Under the pieces are notes generated by a model. It saw only the letters and a list, made by a program, of their open reading frames with translations. It did not search any database and was not told the DNA's origin. Below are positions 24,203 to 33,683 of a stretch of DNA of 64,000 nucleotides, one piece after another. Position 1 is the stretch's first letter; each line of letters starts with the position of its first letter. The position numbers were made by a program, and so were the translations under genes. The DNA is taken from contig JANQPH010000041.1 of NCBI GenBank assembly GCA_028285405.1, forward strand, positions 1 through 64,000, given 5' to 3'. This DNA is from Thermoleophilia bacterium (GTDB lineage Bacteria; Actinomycetota; Thermoleophilia; Miltoncostaeales; Miltoncostaeaceae).

Positions 24203-24838
24203 GTGCTGCGCGACTACGCCCGGCTCGCGTCCGTCTACGACCGGCTCTGGGCGCGATATGTCGGCGTCAGCGTCCGCCGGACGATCGACCTGCTCCGCCT
24301 CGATGGCGACGAGCGGGTTCTCGACATCGGTTGTGGCACCGGGGTGCTGCTCGGCGCGCTGGCGCGGATGCATCCGTCGCTCCGGCTGGTCGGGCTGGAC
24401 GCGAGCCCGCAGATGCTGGCCGTGGCGAGGGGGCGGCTCGGCTCGGCCGCCACGCTCCGGCTCGGCGCCGCCGACGACCTGCCGCACGCAGACCGGTCGT
24501 TCGACGTGGTCGTCTCGACGAGCGTCCTCCACAGCGTCCCGGGTCCCGTCGCGCCGATCGTGGCCGAGTGGCGCCGGGTGATCTCCCCGGGCGGAGCGCT
24601 CGTCCTCACCGACTGGCGCGCCGGCCACGCGGGAACCCGGGCCTACAACGCCGCGCTGGCCCTCGCCGGGCGTCGACAGCGGCCGGTGGTGCTCGCCGAG
24701 CTGCTCGCTGCGCTCGATCAGGCCGGACTCGAGGTCACCGCGTTCGAGGAGTTTCGAGTCGACGGATGGGGGCTCGCCAGCCTGCGGGCCGAGGACCCGG
24801 TCTCCCGCGACCTCGGGGCCGAACCCTCGTCGACGTGA
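24203..24838 (+). CDS. Class I SAM-dependent methyltransferase
   Basis: A 211-residue methyltransferase of the UbiE/Methyltransf_11 group. Motif I is Val-Leu-Asp-Ile-Gly-Cys-Gly-Thr-Gly (about 34-42), the acidic motif II end is Gly-Leu-Asp-Ala-Ser-Pro, and motif III lies at Asp-Val-Val-Val-Ser-Thr-Ser-Val-Leu-His. GTG 24203 is chosen as the first in-frame start after the CAP gene stop, with GAGCGGG upstream. The Tyr-Ala-Arg-Leu-Ala-Ser-Val-Tyr-Asp N-terminus fits the family. Substrate unknown; co-transcription with the CAP gene is likely. Confidence 0.8.
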   Translation: MLRDYARLASVYDRLWARYVGVSVRRTIDLLRLDGDERVLDIGCGTGVLLGALARMHPSLRLVGLDASPQMLAVARGRLGSAATLRLGAADDLPHADRSFDVVVSTSVLHSVPGPVAPIVAEWRRVISPGGALVLTDWRAGHAGTRAYNAALALAGRRQRPVVLAELLAALDQAGLEVTAFEEFRVDGWGLASLRAEDPVSRDLGAEPSST

Positions 24839-24878
24839 CTGCTCGCGTCGGGGCGCCCGTCGCGTCATGCTGGCCGGC

Positions 24879-25826
24879 ATGGCCGATCACGAGGTCCCGA
24901 CCGGCGGCGCGCCCGCTCCTGGTCAGGTGGTCGTCGTGGGCGCGATCAACGTCGACCACGTGCTCGACGTCGAGCGGTTCCCGGTTCCCGGTGAGGGAGT
25001 CCACGCGATCGGCGAGCACGAGGGCTTCGGCGGCAAGGGGGGCAACGCCGCGGCCGCAGCCGCGCGCATGGGGGCGACCGTCAGGCTCGTCGCCCGCGTC
25101 GGGTCGGACGATGCCGGGCAGAGGGCACTCGAGGATCTCGATCGCGAGGGCGTCGACCTCTCGGCCGTTGGTCGAGAGGAGCAGGCGCCGACCGGGCACG
25201 CGATGGTCGTCGTGGACCAGAGCGGGCAGAACCAGATCATCGTGGTCCGCGGCGCGAACGCACTGCTCTCGCCGGACGTGGTCTCCGGCGCCGTCGGCGC
25301 CGTCAGCGCTCCGGGATCGTGTCTGGTCAGCCTCGAGGTTCCGCCCGAGGCGAGCCTTGCCGCGGCAACGGCAGGACGGTCGGCCGGGCTGACGCTGATC
25401 GTCGATCCCGCGCCACCGGACCGCCTGCCCGAGGGCCTGCTCGAGCTGGGGCCCATCCTCACGCCGAACGAGGTCGAGGCGACCGCGCTGACCGGCGAGA
25501 GCCTTCCGAACGCGGCGGCCGACGCGCTCTATGCGGCCACTCGGAGTCCGGTCATCGTGACCAAGGGTGCGAGGGGGGCGCTCGTGCGCGACCGCTCCGG
25601 GCCGACGGTGGTCCCGTCACCGACCGTGCTCGCCCGCGACAGCACGGGAGCCGGCGACGTGTTCGCGGGCGTGCTCGCGGTGGCGCTCGCCGAGGGGCAG
25701 GAGCTGCTCGACGGGGTACGGCTCGCGGTTGCAGCCGCGGCGCTCTCGGTCGCATCGGTCGGCGCGCGCAGCGGACCTGGTCGGGCCGCGGCCGTCGGCC
25801 TCGCGAGGACGCTCCGCGTCGGCTGA
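24879..25826 (+). CDS. Ribokinase-like PfkB-family carbohydrate kinase
   Basis: A 315-residue PfkB kinase; an alternative ATG at 24867 adds four residues. The ribose-binding N-terminus reads Asn-Val-Asp-His-Val near 20, followed by the Gly-Gly-Lys-Gly-Gly-Asn-Ala-Ala block typical of ribokinase. The catalytic anion-hole signature Asp-Ser-Thr-Gly-Ala-Gly-Asp-Val-Phe lies near residue 252. An Asn-Glu-Val-Glu segment in the middle coordinates Mg. It phosphorylates a free sugar, most likely ribose to ribose-5-phosphate. No ribose ABC transporter or rbsD is adjacent. Confidence 0.85.
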   Translation: MADHEVPTGGAPAPGQVVVVGAINVDHVLDVERFPVPGEGVHAIGEHEGFGGKGGNAAAAAARMGATVRLVARVGSDDAGQRALEDLDREGVDLSAVGREEQAPTGHAMVVVDQSGQNQIIVVRGANALLSPDVVSGAVGAVSAPGSCLVSLEVPPEASLAAATAGRSAGLTLIVDPAPPDRLPEGLLELGPILTPNEVEATALTGESLPNAAADALYAATRSPVIVTKGARGALVRDRSGPTVVPSPTVLARDSTGAGDVFAGVLAVALAEGQELLDGVRLAVAAAALSVASVGARSGPGRAAAVGLARTLRVG

Positions 25827-25942
25827 GCGGCGGTCGACGACCGTGTGACAGCCGAGGGCTTGTCCGCCCGTGCGCCGGACGGGTAGGGTCCCGAGGATCG
25901 AACACATGTTCGCACTCGAGATGACGAAGAGCGGAGGCACGA

Positions 25943-26407
25943 ATGTCCGACGTGAGCCCGATTCCAGACGACTACCCTCGTGTGAGCCCCTCGTTGTGCG
26001 TCGACGGTGCCGCGGCCGCCATCGAGTTCTACGAGCGGGTCTTCGGGGGCACCGAGCGGCTGCGGCTCGAGATGCCGGACGGCAAGATCGCCCACGCCGA
26101 GATCGTGATCGGCGATTGCCTGGTCATGGTCTCCGACGAGTTCCCGGACTGGAACCTCCTGGCACCTCCGAGGATCGGCGGAACCCCGGTGTCCCTCTCG
26201 ATCTACGTCGCGGACGTCGATCGGGTCTTCGCCGCTGCGATCGCCGCGGGTGCGATCGAGGCGATGGCCGTGGAGGATCAGTTCTACGGCGAGCGAGTCG
26301 GCCAGTTCATCGACCCGTTCGGCCACAAGTGGATGGTCATGTCCCGCATCGAGGACGTGTCGCAGGAGACGCTGAAGGAGCGGATGGCGGCGCACTTCGG
26401 CGGGTGA
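25943..26407 (+). CDS. VOC-fold (PhnB/glyoxalase-like) protein
   Basis: A 154-residue vicinal-oxygen-chelate protein. ATG 25943 has GGAGG 6 bases before it, and a TAGGGT box lies at 25884-25889 with a TTGTCC -35 candidate 18 bp upstream. The sequence follows the PhnB-like pattern: Ala-Ile-Glu-Phe-Tyr-Glu-Arg-Val-Phe-Gly-Gly, Ala-His-Ala-Glu-Ile-Val-Ile-Gly, and at the C-terminus Gln-Phe-Ile-Asp-Pro-Phe-Gly-His-Lys-Trp. His and Glu candidates for metal binding are present. Members include DNA-demethylase-like and resistance-like proteins; no specific substrate is implied. Confidence 0.82.
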   Translation: MSDVSPIPDDYPRVSPSLCVDGAAAAIEFYERVFGGTERLRLEMPDGKIAHAEIVIGDCLVMVSDEFPDWNLLAPPRIGGTPVSLSIYVADVDRVFAAAIAAGAIEAMAVEDQFYGERVGQFIDPFGHKWMVMSRIEDVSQETLKERMAAHFGG

Positions 26408-26563
26408 TGACCCGAGCGAGTCGGCTCGTGCCGAACTCGAGTCCTCCTCGCGCAGGCGCTCAGGACGTCGGGATCATCGTGATCCCGACGGCGACGAGCG
26501 AACGAACGGAATCGACGAGCGACGAACGAGACGACACCAGACGACCAAGGGGCCCTTACGTGA

Positions 26564-26589
26564 GCGGCGCCGACTCTCGTCGGCGCCGC
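26564..26589. terminator. Hairpin between the VOC and isocitrate lyase genes
   Basis: GCGGCGCCGAC and GTCGGCGCCGC form a perfect 11-bp stem on a TCTC loop. It lies in the convergent gap and can act for either gene. Confidence 0.6.
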
Positions 26590-26613
26590 GTGCACGTTCG
26601 ATGGATGTGGACT

Positions 26614-26629
26614 CCGGCGCGTGCGCCGG
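26614..26629 (-). terminator. Hairpin immediately after isocitrate lyase
   Basis: CCGGCGC and GCGCCGG (7 bp, extended by flanking C/G pairs) start 7 bases past the isocitrate lyase stop on the minus strand. Confidence 0.5.
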
Positions 26630-26635
26630 GGGTGC

Positions 26636-28888
26636 TCAGCTGTCCTTGGCGATGAGCTTGTGGCGGGCGCCGGAGTCTGCGATGAGCTCCTTCACGTAGT
26701 CCGTGTTGACGTCGGCGACGATGATCTCGCCCACCTCGTCGTACGTCTTCGTGTACATGCCCAGCTTGACCATCGCCTCGCACTGGCGGTGGTTGTCCTC
26801 GGTCGGCGTGAGGTACTGGATGTTGGTCGCCTTGTACCGGTGGATCAGGAACAGGTGCAGCAGCGTCGCGAGCCGCTTGCGGCGCATCGACGAGTCGAAC
26901 GTGTTCTGGTCACGCACCGACAGGATCAGGTTTCCGCGCCGGTCGTTCAGCGTGTCGAAGACGATGTTCGCCGCCTTCGACTCGTCCGCGCCGAGGACGC
27001 TCAGCTCGAGCACCCCGGTGCCGGGCTTGTGGGGCCGCAGCGAGACGCCGAGCGGCCCTTCGATCCCGTAGTGCTCGGCCCACTCCTTGAGCCAGTCGGC
27101 CAGGACCTTCGGCGGGACCTCGGTCTGGACCAGGTGCTGCTTCTGCGTGGAGCCCTCGCCCATCGCCTTGGTCGTCGCGGTTTGGCCCGACGAGGCGGCC
27201 AGCGCGGCGTCCTCGCGGGGTCCGCCGACCAGGGTCTGCGGGGTCCGGTACGGCGACTCGAGAAGCCGGAACTGACGCTGGAGCCGTGCCAGAGCCAGCA
27301 TCCCGTCCTCGCGCAGCGCCGCCGAGAACTCCTCGGCCGCGAGGCCGTCGATCTGGTGGCCGCCGTAGGTGATGAAGTTGAAGACGAAGCCGAGCTTCCC
27401 GATCTCCTTCGGGAACTCGCGCATCTCGTCGTCGGTCATCCCGGTCGTGTCCCAGTTGAAGGACGGCGACAGGTTGTAGGCGAGCATCTTGTCCGGGTAG
27501 ACGGCGTGGACCGCGTCGGCGAACTCCTTGGCGTCCTCGAGGTCGGCCGTCTTGGTCTCCATCCAGAGGATGTCGCAGAACGGCGACGCGTTGATCGACT
27601 TCGAGGCGGCGTACGGGATGCCGCCCTGGACCTGGAAGTAGCCCTCCGGCGTCTTGGCCGGGTCGACCTCCCAGGTGAGCTCGAGCCCGAGCTCCTTGGC
27701 CTTCTTGCGGGCCGAGAACCACGACGCGGTCTTGGCGAACTCGCGCCACTCGTCGACCGAGATGTCGGGCGGGTTGCCCTCCTGGGCGCGGAACTCGATC
27801 GCGTCGGCGACGGCCTCGCCGATCGTCTTCAGCCCGGCGTCCTCCTGCCATGCCGAGATGAAGGCGTCGGATGCGGCGTCGAGCGCGGCCTCGGCGCGCA
27901 GGCCCATGCCGCCGTCGTGGCGGGCGGCCGCCTCGTCGATCGCCGTCGCGACGCCGCTCGACTCGAGCCACGCCTCGGCCTCCTCGTACTGCTCGTCCGG
28001 CAGCGCGTAGAGCAGGTACCCGTTCAGGTCGGCCACGCCCTTGGCGTTCAGCCGGCGCAGCATCGCGAGGAACACGGACTTGTAGGTCGGGACCCGCGTG
28101 TTCGTCACGCCCAGGATGAACGGCTGGTCCCGCTCGTCGCCGCTGCCGTCGATCAGGTTGGCGGCCTCGGCGTCGGTCCGGGCGACGATGATGCCCGGGA
28201 CGCCCATGACGTCGAGCTGGAAGCGCGCCGAGTTCAGGCGCTTGATCTGCTCGTCCTGGGGCACGAGAACCTTGCCGCCCTGGTGTCCGCACTTCTTGGT
28301 GCCCGGGCGCTGGTCCTCGATGTGGTACCCCGGCACGCCGGACTCGACGAACCGGCGGACGAGGTTCCGGACGTGCGCGTCGCCGCCGTGGCCGGTGTCG
28401 GCGTCGGCGATGATGAACGGCCGGTAGTCGACCTCGGGGGTCGACTCCCGCTCCTCCTCGCTCATGCGGGCGCGCGCGAACGTCTGGTTGCGGTCCGCGG
28501 TGAGCAGTGCGCGCACGAGGCCCGCGGCCTCGTCGGGAACCTGGCTGAGCGGATAGCTGGCCAGGTCGGGTCCGGGGTTCTCGTCGAGCGAGCCCTTCGC
28601 CGACGTTGCCCAGCCGCCGAGGTAGATGCCCTCGATGCCGGCGCGCTTCATCGCGACCGCCTGGCCCGGCGAATAGGGGCCGTAGGTGGTGATGGAGCGC
28701 CCTTGGGCGAAGAGGTCACGCAGATGAGCGTGGAAGGCGGCCGCCGCCTCGCGCGCGACCGTGTAGTCCTGAGCTACGGCCCCGCGCTGCTCCGCGACCT
28801 GCCTCGCCGTGTACAGGCGGGTGGTCTCCGCGAAGCGCGGCTCCTCCATCCAGCGCTCGATCGTGTTGACCTCGTCCTCGAAGTACAT
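26636..28888 (-). CDS. aceA: Isocitrate lyase, long (AceA2-type) form
   Basis: A 750-residue isocitrate lyase that splits isocitrate to glyoxylate and succinate, the first step of the glyoxylate shunt for growth on fatty acids or acetate. The catalytic Lys-Lys-Cys-Gly-His is at residues 198-202 (Cys200). The barrel segments Asp-Ala-Asp-Thr-Gly-His-Gly-Gly (about 162-169) and Gly-Tyr-His-Ile-Glu-Asp-Gln are intact. The length matches mycobacterial AceA2 (about 760 residues) rather than the 430-residue ICL1 form; the extra region is an insertion plus a C-terminal extension. A GGGAGG ribosome site precedes the ATG. Malate synthase is not in the window. An acyl-CoA ligase gene is divergent, consistent with fat use. 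Confidence 0.95.
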   Translation of the reverse strand: MYFEDEVNTIERWMEEPRFAETTRLYTARQVAEQRGAVAQDYTVAREAAAAFHAHLRDLFAQGRSITTYGPYSPGQAVAMKRAGIEGIYLGGWATSAKGSLDENPGPDLASYPLSQVPDEAAGLVRALLTADRNQTFARARMSEEERESTPEVDYRPFIIADADTGHGGDAHVRNLVRRFVESGVPGYHIEDQRPGTKKCGHQGGKVLVPQDEQIKRLNSARFQLDVMGVPGIIVARTDAEAANLIDGSGDERDQPFILGVTNTRVPTYKSVFLAMLRRLNAKGVADLNGYLLYALPDEQYEEAEAWLESSGVATAIDEAAARHDGGMGLRAEAALDAASDAFISAWQEDAGLKTIGEAVADAIEFRAQEGNPPDISVDEWREFAKTASWFSARKKAKELGLELTWEVDPAKTPEGYFQVQGGIPYAASKSINASPFCDILWMETKTADLEDAKEFADAVHAVYPDKMLAYNLSPSFNWDTTGMTDDEMREFPKEIGKLGFVFNFITYGGHQIDGLAAEEFSAALREDGMLALARLQRQFRLLESPYRTPQTLVGGPREDAALAASSGQTATTKAMGEGSTQKQHLVQTEVPPKVLADWLKEWAEHYGIEGPLGVSLRPHKPGTGVLELSVLGADESKAANIVFDTLNDRRGNLILSVRDQNTFDSSMRRKRLATLLHLFLIHRYKATNIQYLTPTEDNHRQCEAMVKLGMYTKTYDEVGEIIVADVNTDYVKELIADSGARHKLIAKDS

Positions 28889-29087
28889 CTACGTCCTCCC
28901 GGGTGCCCAAAAACAGACACGGAGTCTACGCATCCGCCGTGAGCCGAACCCGCCCCGGGCCTCGACAGGTGACACGCGGGGCTGTTTGGCGGGACGTGTG
29001 GCAGTTCCCGCGCGCGGTCCCGATGGCCATCGACCGGCTCGGGCACGGCGGATACCCTCGATCGACAGCGGATAGGGGGCCCTGCAG

Positions 29088-30827
29088 ATGGCGGACACCA
29101 ACGGGACGCTGGCCGATCTCTGGCCGAGGGCGGTGACGGCGGGATCGAGCTCCCCGGCGATGGTGATCGAGTCGGGCTCCGACTGGCGGGAGGTCAGCTG
29201 GGCCGAGGCCGACGCGGCCGTCAACCGTCTTGCCGCCGGTCTGAGCGCGCTCGGGGTGGAGCGGCACGATCGGGTCGCGCTCCTGCTGCGAACGAACATG
29301 GACTGGGTCGTCGCCGATCACGCGCTGCTCGGGCTCGGCGCGGTGGTCGTGCCGATCTACCCGACCAGCTCGATCGCGGACGCGGCGCACATCCTGAACG
29401 ACTCGGGTGCCCGCGTGCTCATCGCCGAGCCGCTGCCGCTGACCGACGCGGTGCTCTCCGCGCGAGGCGAGCTCCACTCGCTCGAGACGATCGTGGGCGT
29501 CGACGGACTCACCGGCGCGGACGTCGACCTGGAGGAGGTCCATGCCCGGGGCGACGCCCTGCTCGAGCAGACGCCCGACCTGCTCGCGGCCGCGCGCGGC
29601 CTGGCGCGCCCCGACGATGTCGCGACGATCGTCTACACGTCCGGGACGACCGGTCCCCCGAAGGGCTGCACGCTGACGCACGGCAACGTGCGCAGCCAGC
29701 TCGAGATGATCGTCGAGGCCGGGATCGTCCGACCGGAGGATCGGACGGTTCTGCACCTTCCGCTGGCCCACGTGCTCGCCCGGGTGATCGAGCTCATGTG
29801 CGCCCGGCTCTCGCTGACCCTGGGCCTTTGTCACGACACGGGCAAGCTCACGTCGGCGCTGGCCGCCGTGCGCCCGACGGTCTTCGTGAGCGTGCCACGG
29901 CTGTTCGAGACCGCGCACCGGGCGGCCCACGCCCGGGTCGAGAACGAGCGCCCGCTCCGTCGGCGCATCGGGCGATGGGCGATCGCCGGTGGCATCGCCG
30001 TGTACCGGTCGAAGTCCGGTGACGGTCGGGTCGGCCCGCTCGGTCGGCTGGGCGGCCGTGCCGGTGAGCGCCTGGTCTTCACCAAGGTGCGTGAGCGGCT
30101 GGGCGGTGAGCTGCGGCTGGCGATCAGCGGGGGTGCGGCCCTGTCCGGCGATGTCGCGGAGTTCTTCTCGGCCGCGGGCGTGCCGATCCTCGAGGGCTAC
30201 GGCCTGACGGAGGTCGCTGGTGTCGCCACGGTCAACGATCCGGAGCAGAACGTGCCCGGGACGGTCGGGCGCCCGCTGCCCGGCAGCGAGCTCGAGATCG
30301 CCCACGACGGCGAGGTGCTGATTCGCGGCCCGCACGTCTTCACCGGCTACTGGGGCAACGAGGACGCGACGAGCGCGGTCCTCGAGAGCGACGGCTGGCT
30401 GCGCACCGGGGACATCGGTCGCGTCGACGAGGGCGGGCGGCTCGTGCTCGTTGACCGCAAGAAGGACATCATCGTCACCGCGAGCGGCAAGAACGTCTCG
30501 CCTCAGAACATCGAGGCGGCGCTCTGCTCGCGGCCAGAGATCGCCCAAGCCCTCGTCGTGGGAGCGGAGCGGCCGGTGATCGGGGCGCTGATCGTCCCGG
30601 ACCCCGAGGCGATTGGCTCGACGGAGCCCGACGTGATCGCCAAGCGGGTCGCCGAGGTGGTCGGGGAGGTCAACAAGGGGCTCGGGATCGACTCCCGGGT
30701 GCGTCGCCACACCGTCCTCGATCGAGAGTTCGATCCCGAGCGCGACGAGGTCACCCCGACGCTGAAGCTCCGCCGGCGCGTCTGCGAGGAGCACTTCGCC
30801 GACAGCATCGAGGCGATGTACGCCTGA
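29088..30827 (+). CDS. Long-chain fatty-acid-CoA ligase (FadD family)
   Basis: A 579-residue adenylate-forming acyl-CoA synthetase. The P-loop Tyr-Thr-Ser-Gly-Thr-Thr-Gly starts at residue 183. The Gly-Tyr-Gly-Leu-Thr-Glu motif lies near 370, and Asp-Arg-Lys-Lys-Asp-Ile-Ile with the catalytic lysine region Ser-Gly-Lys-Asn-Val-Ser-Pro is at about 458-475. It ends in Thr-Pro-Thr-Leu-Lys-Leu-Arg-Arg, typical of FadD15-like long-chain enzymes. It activates fatty acids with ATP for beta-oxidation or lipid synthesis. A TACCCT box lies about 31 nt before the ATG. Divergent from isocitrate lyase, forming a fat-catabolism pair. Confidence 0.92.
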   Translation: MADTNGTLADLWPRAVTAGSSSPAMVIESGSDWREVSWAEADAAVNRLAAGLSALGVERHDRVALLLRTNMDWVVADHALLGLGAVVVPIYPTSSIADAAHILNDSGARVLIAEPLPLTDAVLSARGELHSLETIVGVDGLTGADVDLEEVHARGDALLEQTPDLLAAARGLARPDDVATIVYTSGTTGPPKGCTLTHGNVRSQLEMIVEAGIVRPEDRTVLHLPLAHVLARVIELMCARLSLTLGLCHDTGKLTSALAAVRPTVFVSVPRLFETAHRAAHARVENERPLRRRIGRWAIAGGIAVYRSKSGDGRVGPLGRLGGRAGERLVFTKVRERLGGELRLAISGGAALSGDVAEFFSAAGVPILEGYGLTEVAGVATVNDPEQNVPGTVGRPLPGSELEIAHDGEVLIRGPHVFTGYWGNEDATSAVLESDGWLRTGDIGRVDEGGRLVLVDRKKDIIVTASGKNVSPQNIEAALCSRPEIAQALVVGAERPVIGALIVPDPEAIGSTEPDVIAKRVAEVVGEVNKGLGIDSRVRRHTVLDREFDPERDEVTPTLKLRRRVCEEHFADSIEAMYA

Positions 30828-30940
30828 GCGTCGCGGCCTCACGAGCCGCTGACGAGATCCCAGCCGCGTCCGAGGCCCGGTTTCGCCCGCATTTATGTGG
30901 GCGGGCGACCATCGCCGAGAGCCACAGGACGGAGGCCGTC

Positions 30941-32191
30941 GTGAGGGGTCAGACACTTGCCGGGCATCGGATCGAGCTCGAGCTCGGCAGGGGCGGGCAG
31001 GCGATCGTCTATCGCGCGATGCAGTCCAGCCTCGGGCGGATGGTCGCCCTCAAGGTGCTCACTCCCGGGGCTGAGGGGGACCCGGCCTCCAGGGCACGGT
31101 TCGAGCGCGAGGCCGCGAGCGTCGCGGCGCTCGAGCACCCGCACATCCTTCCGGTCTACGACGCCGGAGAGGAGGACGGTCGCTGCTACATCGCGATGAA
31201 GTACGTCGCCGGTGGCGGTCTCGCCGAGCGACTCCGTCGTGAAGGGGCGCTCGATGTGCCGGCGGCGCTCCGCCTGCTCGCGCAGGTGGCCTCGGCCCTC
31301 GACTACGCCCACGCCCAGGGGCTCGTCCATCGCGACGTCAAGCCTGCGAACGTGCTGCTCGGCGGCAACCAGCACGCCTACCTGGCCGACTTCGGCCTGT
31401 CGCGGACGCCCGACGCGCCCGCGCTGACACCTGTCGGGGCGTGGATCGGAACGCCGGAGTACGTGGCCCCGGAGGTTCTCCGTGGCGAGGCTCCGAGCGC
31501 GGCGTCGGATCGGTACGCCTTCGCGCTCCTCGCCTACGAGACGCTGACCGGGCGCGTGGCGTTTCCGCGCGCGACGGCGGCTGCCGTCATCTACTCGCAC
31601 CTGAACGACCGGCCGCCGCGGGTCATCGACGTCCGGCCCGGGCTCGGCAAGCGGGCATCGACGGCGCTCGCCGCAGGCATGGACAAGCGCCCGGACCGGC
31701 GGCCGAGCTCGACGAGCGAGCTCGTCGGGCGATTTGCGGAGGCGATCGAGTCCACGCCGGGCGCGCTCGATGCCCCCGCGCCAGCCCAGGACGCGGTTGC
31801 AAGCGAGCGGTTTCTCTCGACCCGCCTGGCCTCGACCCTCGGTCCTCCGGTTGCCGATTCGCGCCGGCGCCGGAGGTCGCGCGTGCAGCCACGGCGAATC
31901 GCCGTCGCGGCGCTGGCGATCGCCGCCATCGCGGGCCTGGCGGTCGGCGTGCGCGGCATCGGCGGAGAGGCGCCGCCGGGTGAGGCCCCGATCGCCGCCG
32001 CCGGGCTTGCCGCCGGTCCGACCGACGCCGTCGCCGTCGACCCGGATCCACCGGCTCCCGTCGTCGCGGCCGATCCGCCGCCGCCACGACCGGCGCCCGC
32101 GTCGCAGGCGGGGCGTCCGCCCCGGGCTCAGCCCGCTCAGCCCGGTGACGGGCCGCCGCCGGGCCGGCCGCCGCCCCCGCGGCGGGCCTAG
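30941..32191 (+). CDS. PknB-like transmembrane Ser/Thr protein kinase
   Basis: A 416-residue Hanks-type kinase. The Gly-rich loop is at 16-21, the ATP-anchoring Lys38 in Val-Ala-Leu-Lys, the catalytic loop His-Arg-Asp-Val-Lys-Pro-Ala-Asn at 130-137 (Asp132), and Asp-Phe-Gly at 150-152. After the kinase domain (to about 265) comes a basic juxtamembrane stretch, a membrane helix near 320-338, and a Pro/Ala-rich extracellular tail without PASTA repeats. So it is a receptor kinase with an unstructured sensor tail. GTG start with GGAGG 7 bases upstream. Targets unknown. Its stop overlaps the convergent endonuclease III stop by 4 bases. Confidence 0.92.
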   Translation: MRGQTLAGHRIELELGRGGQAIVYRAMQSSLGRMVALKVLTPGAEGDPASRARFEREAASVAALEHPHILPVYDAGEEDGRCYIAMKYVAGGGLAERLRREGALDVPAALRLLAQVASALDYAHAQGLVHRDVKPANVLLGGNQHAYLADFGLSRTPDAPALTPVGAWIGTPEYVAPEVLRGEAPSAASDRYAFALLAYETLTGRVAFPRATAAAVIYSHLNDRPPRVIDVRPGLGKRASTALAAGMDKRPDRRPSSTSELVGRFAEAIESTPGALDAPAPAQDAVASERFLSTRLASTLGPPVADSRRRRRSRVQPRRIAVAALAIAAIAGLAVGVRGIGGEAPPGEAPIAAAGLAAGPTDAVAVDPDPPAPVVAADPPPPRPAPASQAGRPPRAQPAQPGDGPPPGRPPPPRRA

Positions 32192-32850
32192 CGTCCCGTG
32201 GCTGACGGGCAGAAGTCGGCCAGCACGCACCGATCGCACTGCGGCCGGCGGGCGATGCAGACCGCGCGCCCGTGGAAGATCATCCGCATCGACGCATCCG
32301 TCCAGTCGCGCCGGCGCCACAGCTGAGCCAGGTCGCGCTCGACCCGGTCGGGATCGTCGGACTCGGTCAGCCCGAGCAGGCGCGACAGGCGCAGGACGTG
32401 GGTGTCGACGGTGATCGCCGGCAGGCCGAACCAGTGTCCGCGGATGACGTGGGCGGTCTTTCGTCCGACGCCCGGCAGCGAGGTGAGGTCGTCCATCGCG
32501 CTCGGCACCTCGCCGTCGAACCGCTCGACGACGCCTTCGGCCATCCCGATGATCGAGCGGGTCTTCTGCCGGAAGAAACCCGTCGGGTGGATGATCCGCT
32601 CGACCTCGTCCGGATCGGCCGCGGCCATCCGCTCGGCGGTCGGATAGTCGGCGAACAGCTCGGGCGTGACACGGTTGACCATGGCGTCCGTGCACTGCGC
32701 CGACAGGATCGTGGCGACGAGCAGCTGGAACGCGGAGTCGTGGTCGAGCGGGACGTCGTACTCGGGGTACTCCTCCGCGAGCCTCACGGCGGTCTCGCGG
32801 GCGCGCCCGCGCGGGCTCCGCGGCCGTCGCCGCGTCCGCTCAGATGCCAA
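32188..32850 (-). CDS. nth: Endonuclease III (base-excision DNA glycosylase/AP lyase)
   Basis: A 220-residue bifunctional glycosylase that removes oxidised pyrimidines. The helix-hairpin-helix Leu-Pro-Gly-Val-Gly-Arg-Lys-Thr-Ala gives the Schiff-base Lys131, and the catalytic Asp149 lies in Ile-Thr-Val-Asp-Thr-His. The [4Fe-4S] ligands Cys198, Cys205, Cys208 and Cys214 have the canonical 6-2-5 spacing. The start is uncertain: TTG 32850 keeps the first helix seen in homologs and overlaps the PPK2 gene by 11 bases. GTG 32787 would clip that helix. Last gene of the SnoaL-acyl-CoA dehydrogenase-PPK2-nth run. Confidence 0.92.
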   Translation of the reverse strand: MASERTRRRPRSPRGRARETAVRLAEEYPEYDVPLDHDSAFQLLVATILSAQCTDAMVNRVTPELFADYPTAERMAAADPDEVERIIHPTGFFRQKTRSIIGMAEGVVERFDGEVPSAMDDLTSLPGVGRKTAHVIRGHWFGLPAITVDTHVLRLSRLLGLTESDDPDRVERDLAQLWRRRDWTDASMRMIFHGRAVCIARRPQCDRCVLADFCPSATGR

Positions 32851-33670
32851 GGATGCCCTGGAGCTTGGCCAGCTCGGGTCGCGGTGGCGGCGTCTTCGGG
32901 TCGAGCCGAACGAGCTCGCGGTGAAGCAGCGCGGCGACAGTGGCGTTGCGGACCCACTTGCGGTCCGAGGGCACGACGTACCACGGTGCATGCCGAGTCG
33001 ATGTCGCGCTGACCACCTTCTCGTACGCGGCCGCGTACTCGTCCCAGTGCGAGCGCGCCTGGAGGTCCGATCGGTCGAACTTCCAGCTCTTCTCGGGATC
33101 GAGGATCCGTGAGCGAAGGCGATCGGCCTGCTCGTCCTGGGAGATGTGGAGGAACACCTTGAGGATGCGGGTGCCCTCCTCGACGAGCATCTGCTCGAAG
33201 TCGTTGATGTGCGCGACCCGCTTCTTGGCAGTCTTGGCGTCGACGATGCCCTCGATCGGGGCGGTGACGACGTCCTCGTAGTGGGATCGGTTGAAGACCC
33301 CGATCTGTCCCCGGGGTGGGCACTTGGCGTGGATGCGCCACAGGAAGTCGTGGGATCGCTCGAGCGTGCTCGGAGCCGAGAACGGGGCGATCTTCACCGC
33401 GGACGGGTTCAGCCCCGACATCACGTGCTTGATCGTGCCGTCCTTGCCGGCCGTGTCCATGCCCTGGAGGACGACCAGCACGGCTCGGGTTCGCTCGGCC
33501 CAGAGCCGCGACTGCAGAAGCGCCAGCTCGGCGCCGTGGTCGACGAGCCATTCCTTGGTCTCGGCCTTGCCCTCCAGTCCGAGCGTGTCGTCGGTCGAGC
33601 GCTTGGACAGCCGCGCCCGCTCGCCGGGGGTGACGCGCAGATCGTCGAGGACCTTGCTCTTCAGTGGCAT
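32840..33670 (-). CDS. Polyphosphate:nucleotide phosphotransferase (PPK2 family)
   Basis: A 276-residue single-domain PPK2 enzyme, which uses polyphosphate to phosphorylate nucleoside mono- or diphosphates (or makes polyP from GTP). Walker A Gly-Met-Asp-Thr-Ala-Gly-Lys-Asp-Gly-Thr is at residues 70-79. The Walker B-type Val-Phe-Asn-Arg-Ser-His-Tyr-Glu-Asp-Val lies near 128-137, and the lid Arg-Ser-Arg-Ile near 183. ATG 33670 has GAGG 8 bases upstream. It is 13 bases from the acyl-CoA dehydrogenase stop. Preference for AMP or ADP cannot be read. Confidence 0.92.
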   Translation of the reverse strand: MPLKSKVLDDLRVTPGERARLSKRSTDDTLGLEGKAETKEWLVDHGAELALLQSRLWAERTRAVLVVLQGMDTAGKDGTIKHVMSGLNPSAVKIAPFSAPSTLERSHDFLWRIHAKCPPRGQIGVFNRSHYEDVVTAPIEGIVDAKTAKKRVAHINDFEQMLVEEGTRILKVFLHISQDEQADRLRSRILDPEKSWKFDRSDLQARSHWDEYAAAYEKVVSATSTRHAPWYVVPSDRKWVRNATVAALLHRELVRLDPKTPPPRPELAKLQGILGI

Positions 33671-33683
33671 CTTCGAAGCCTCC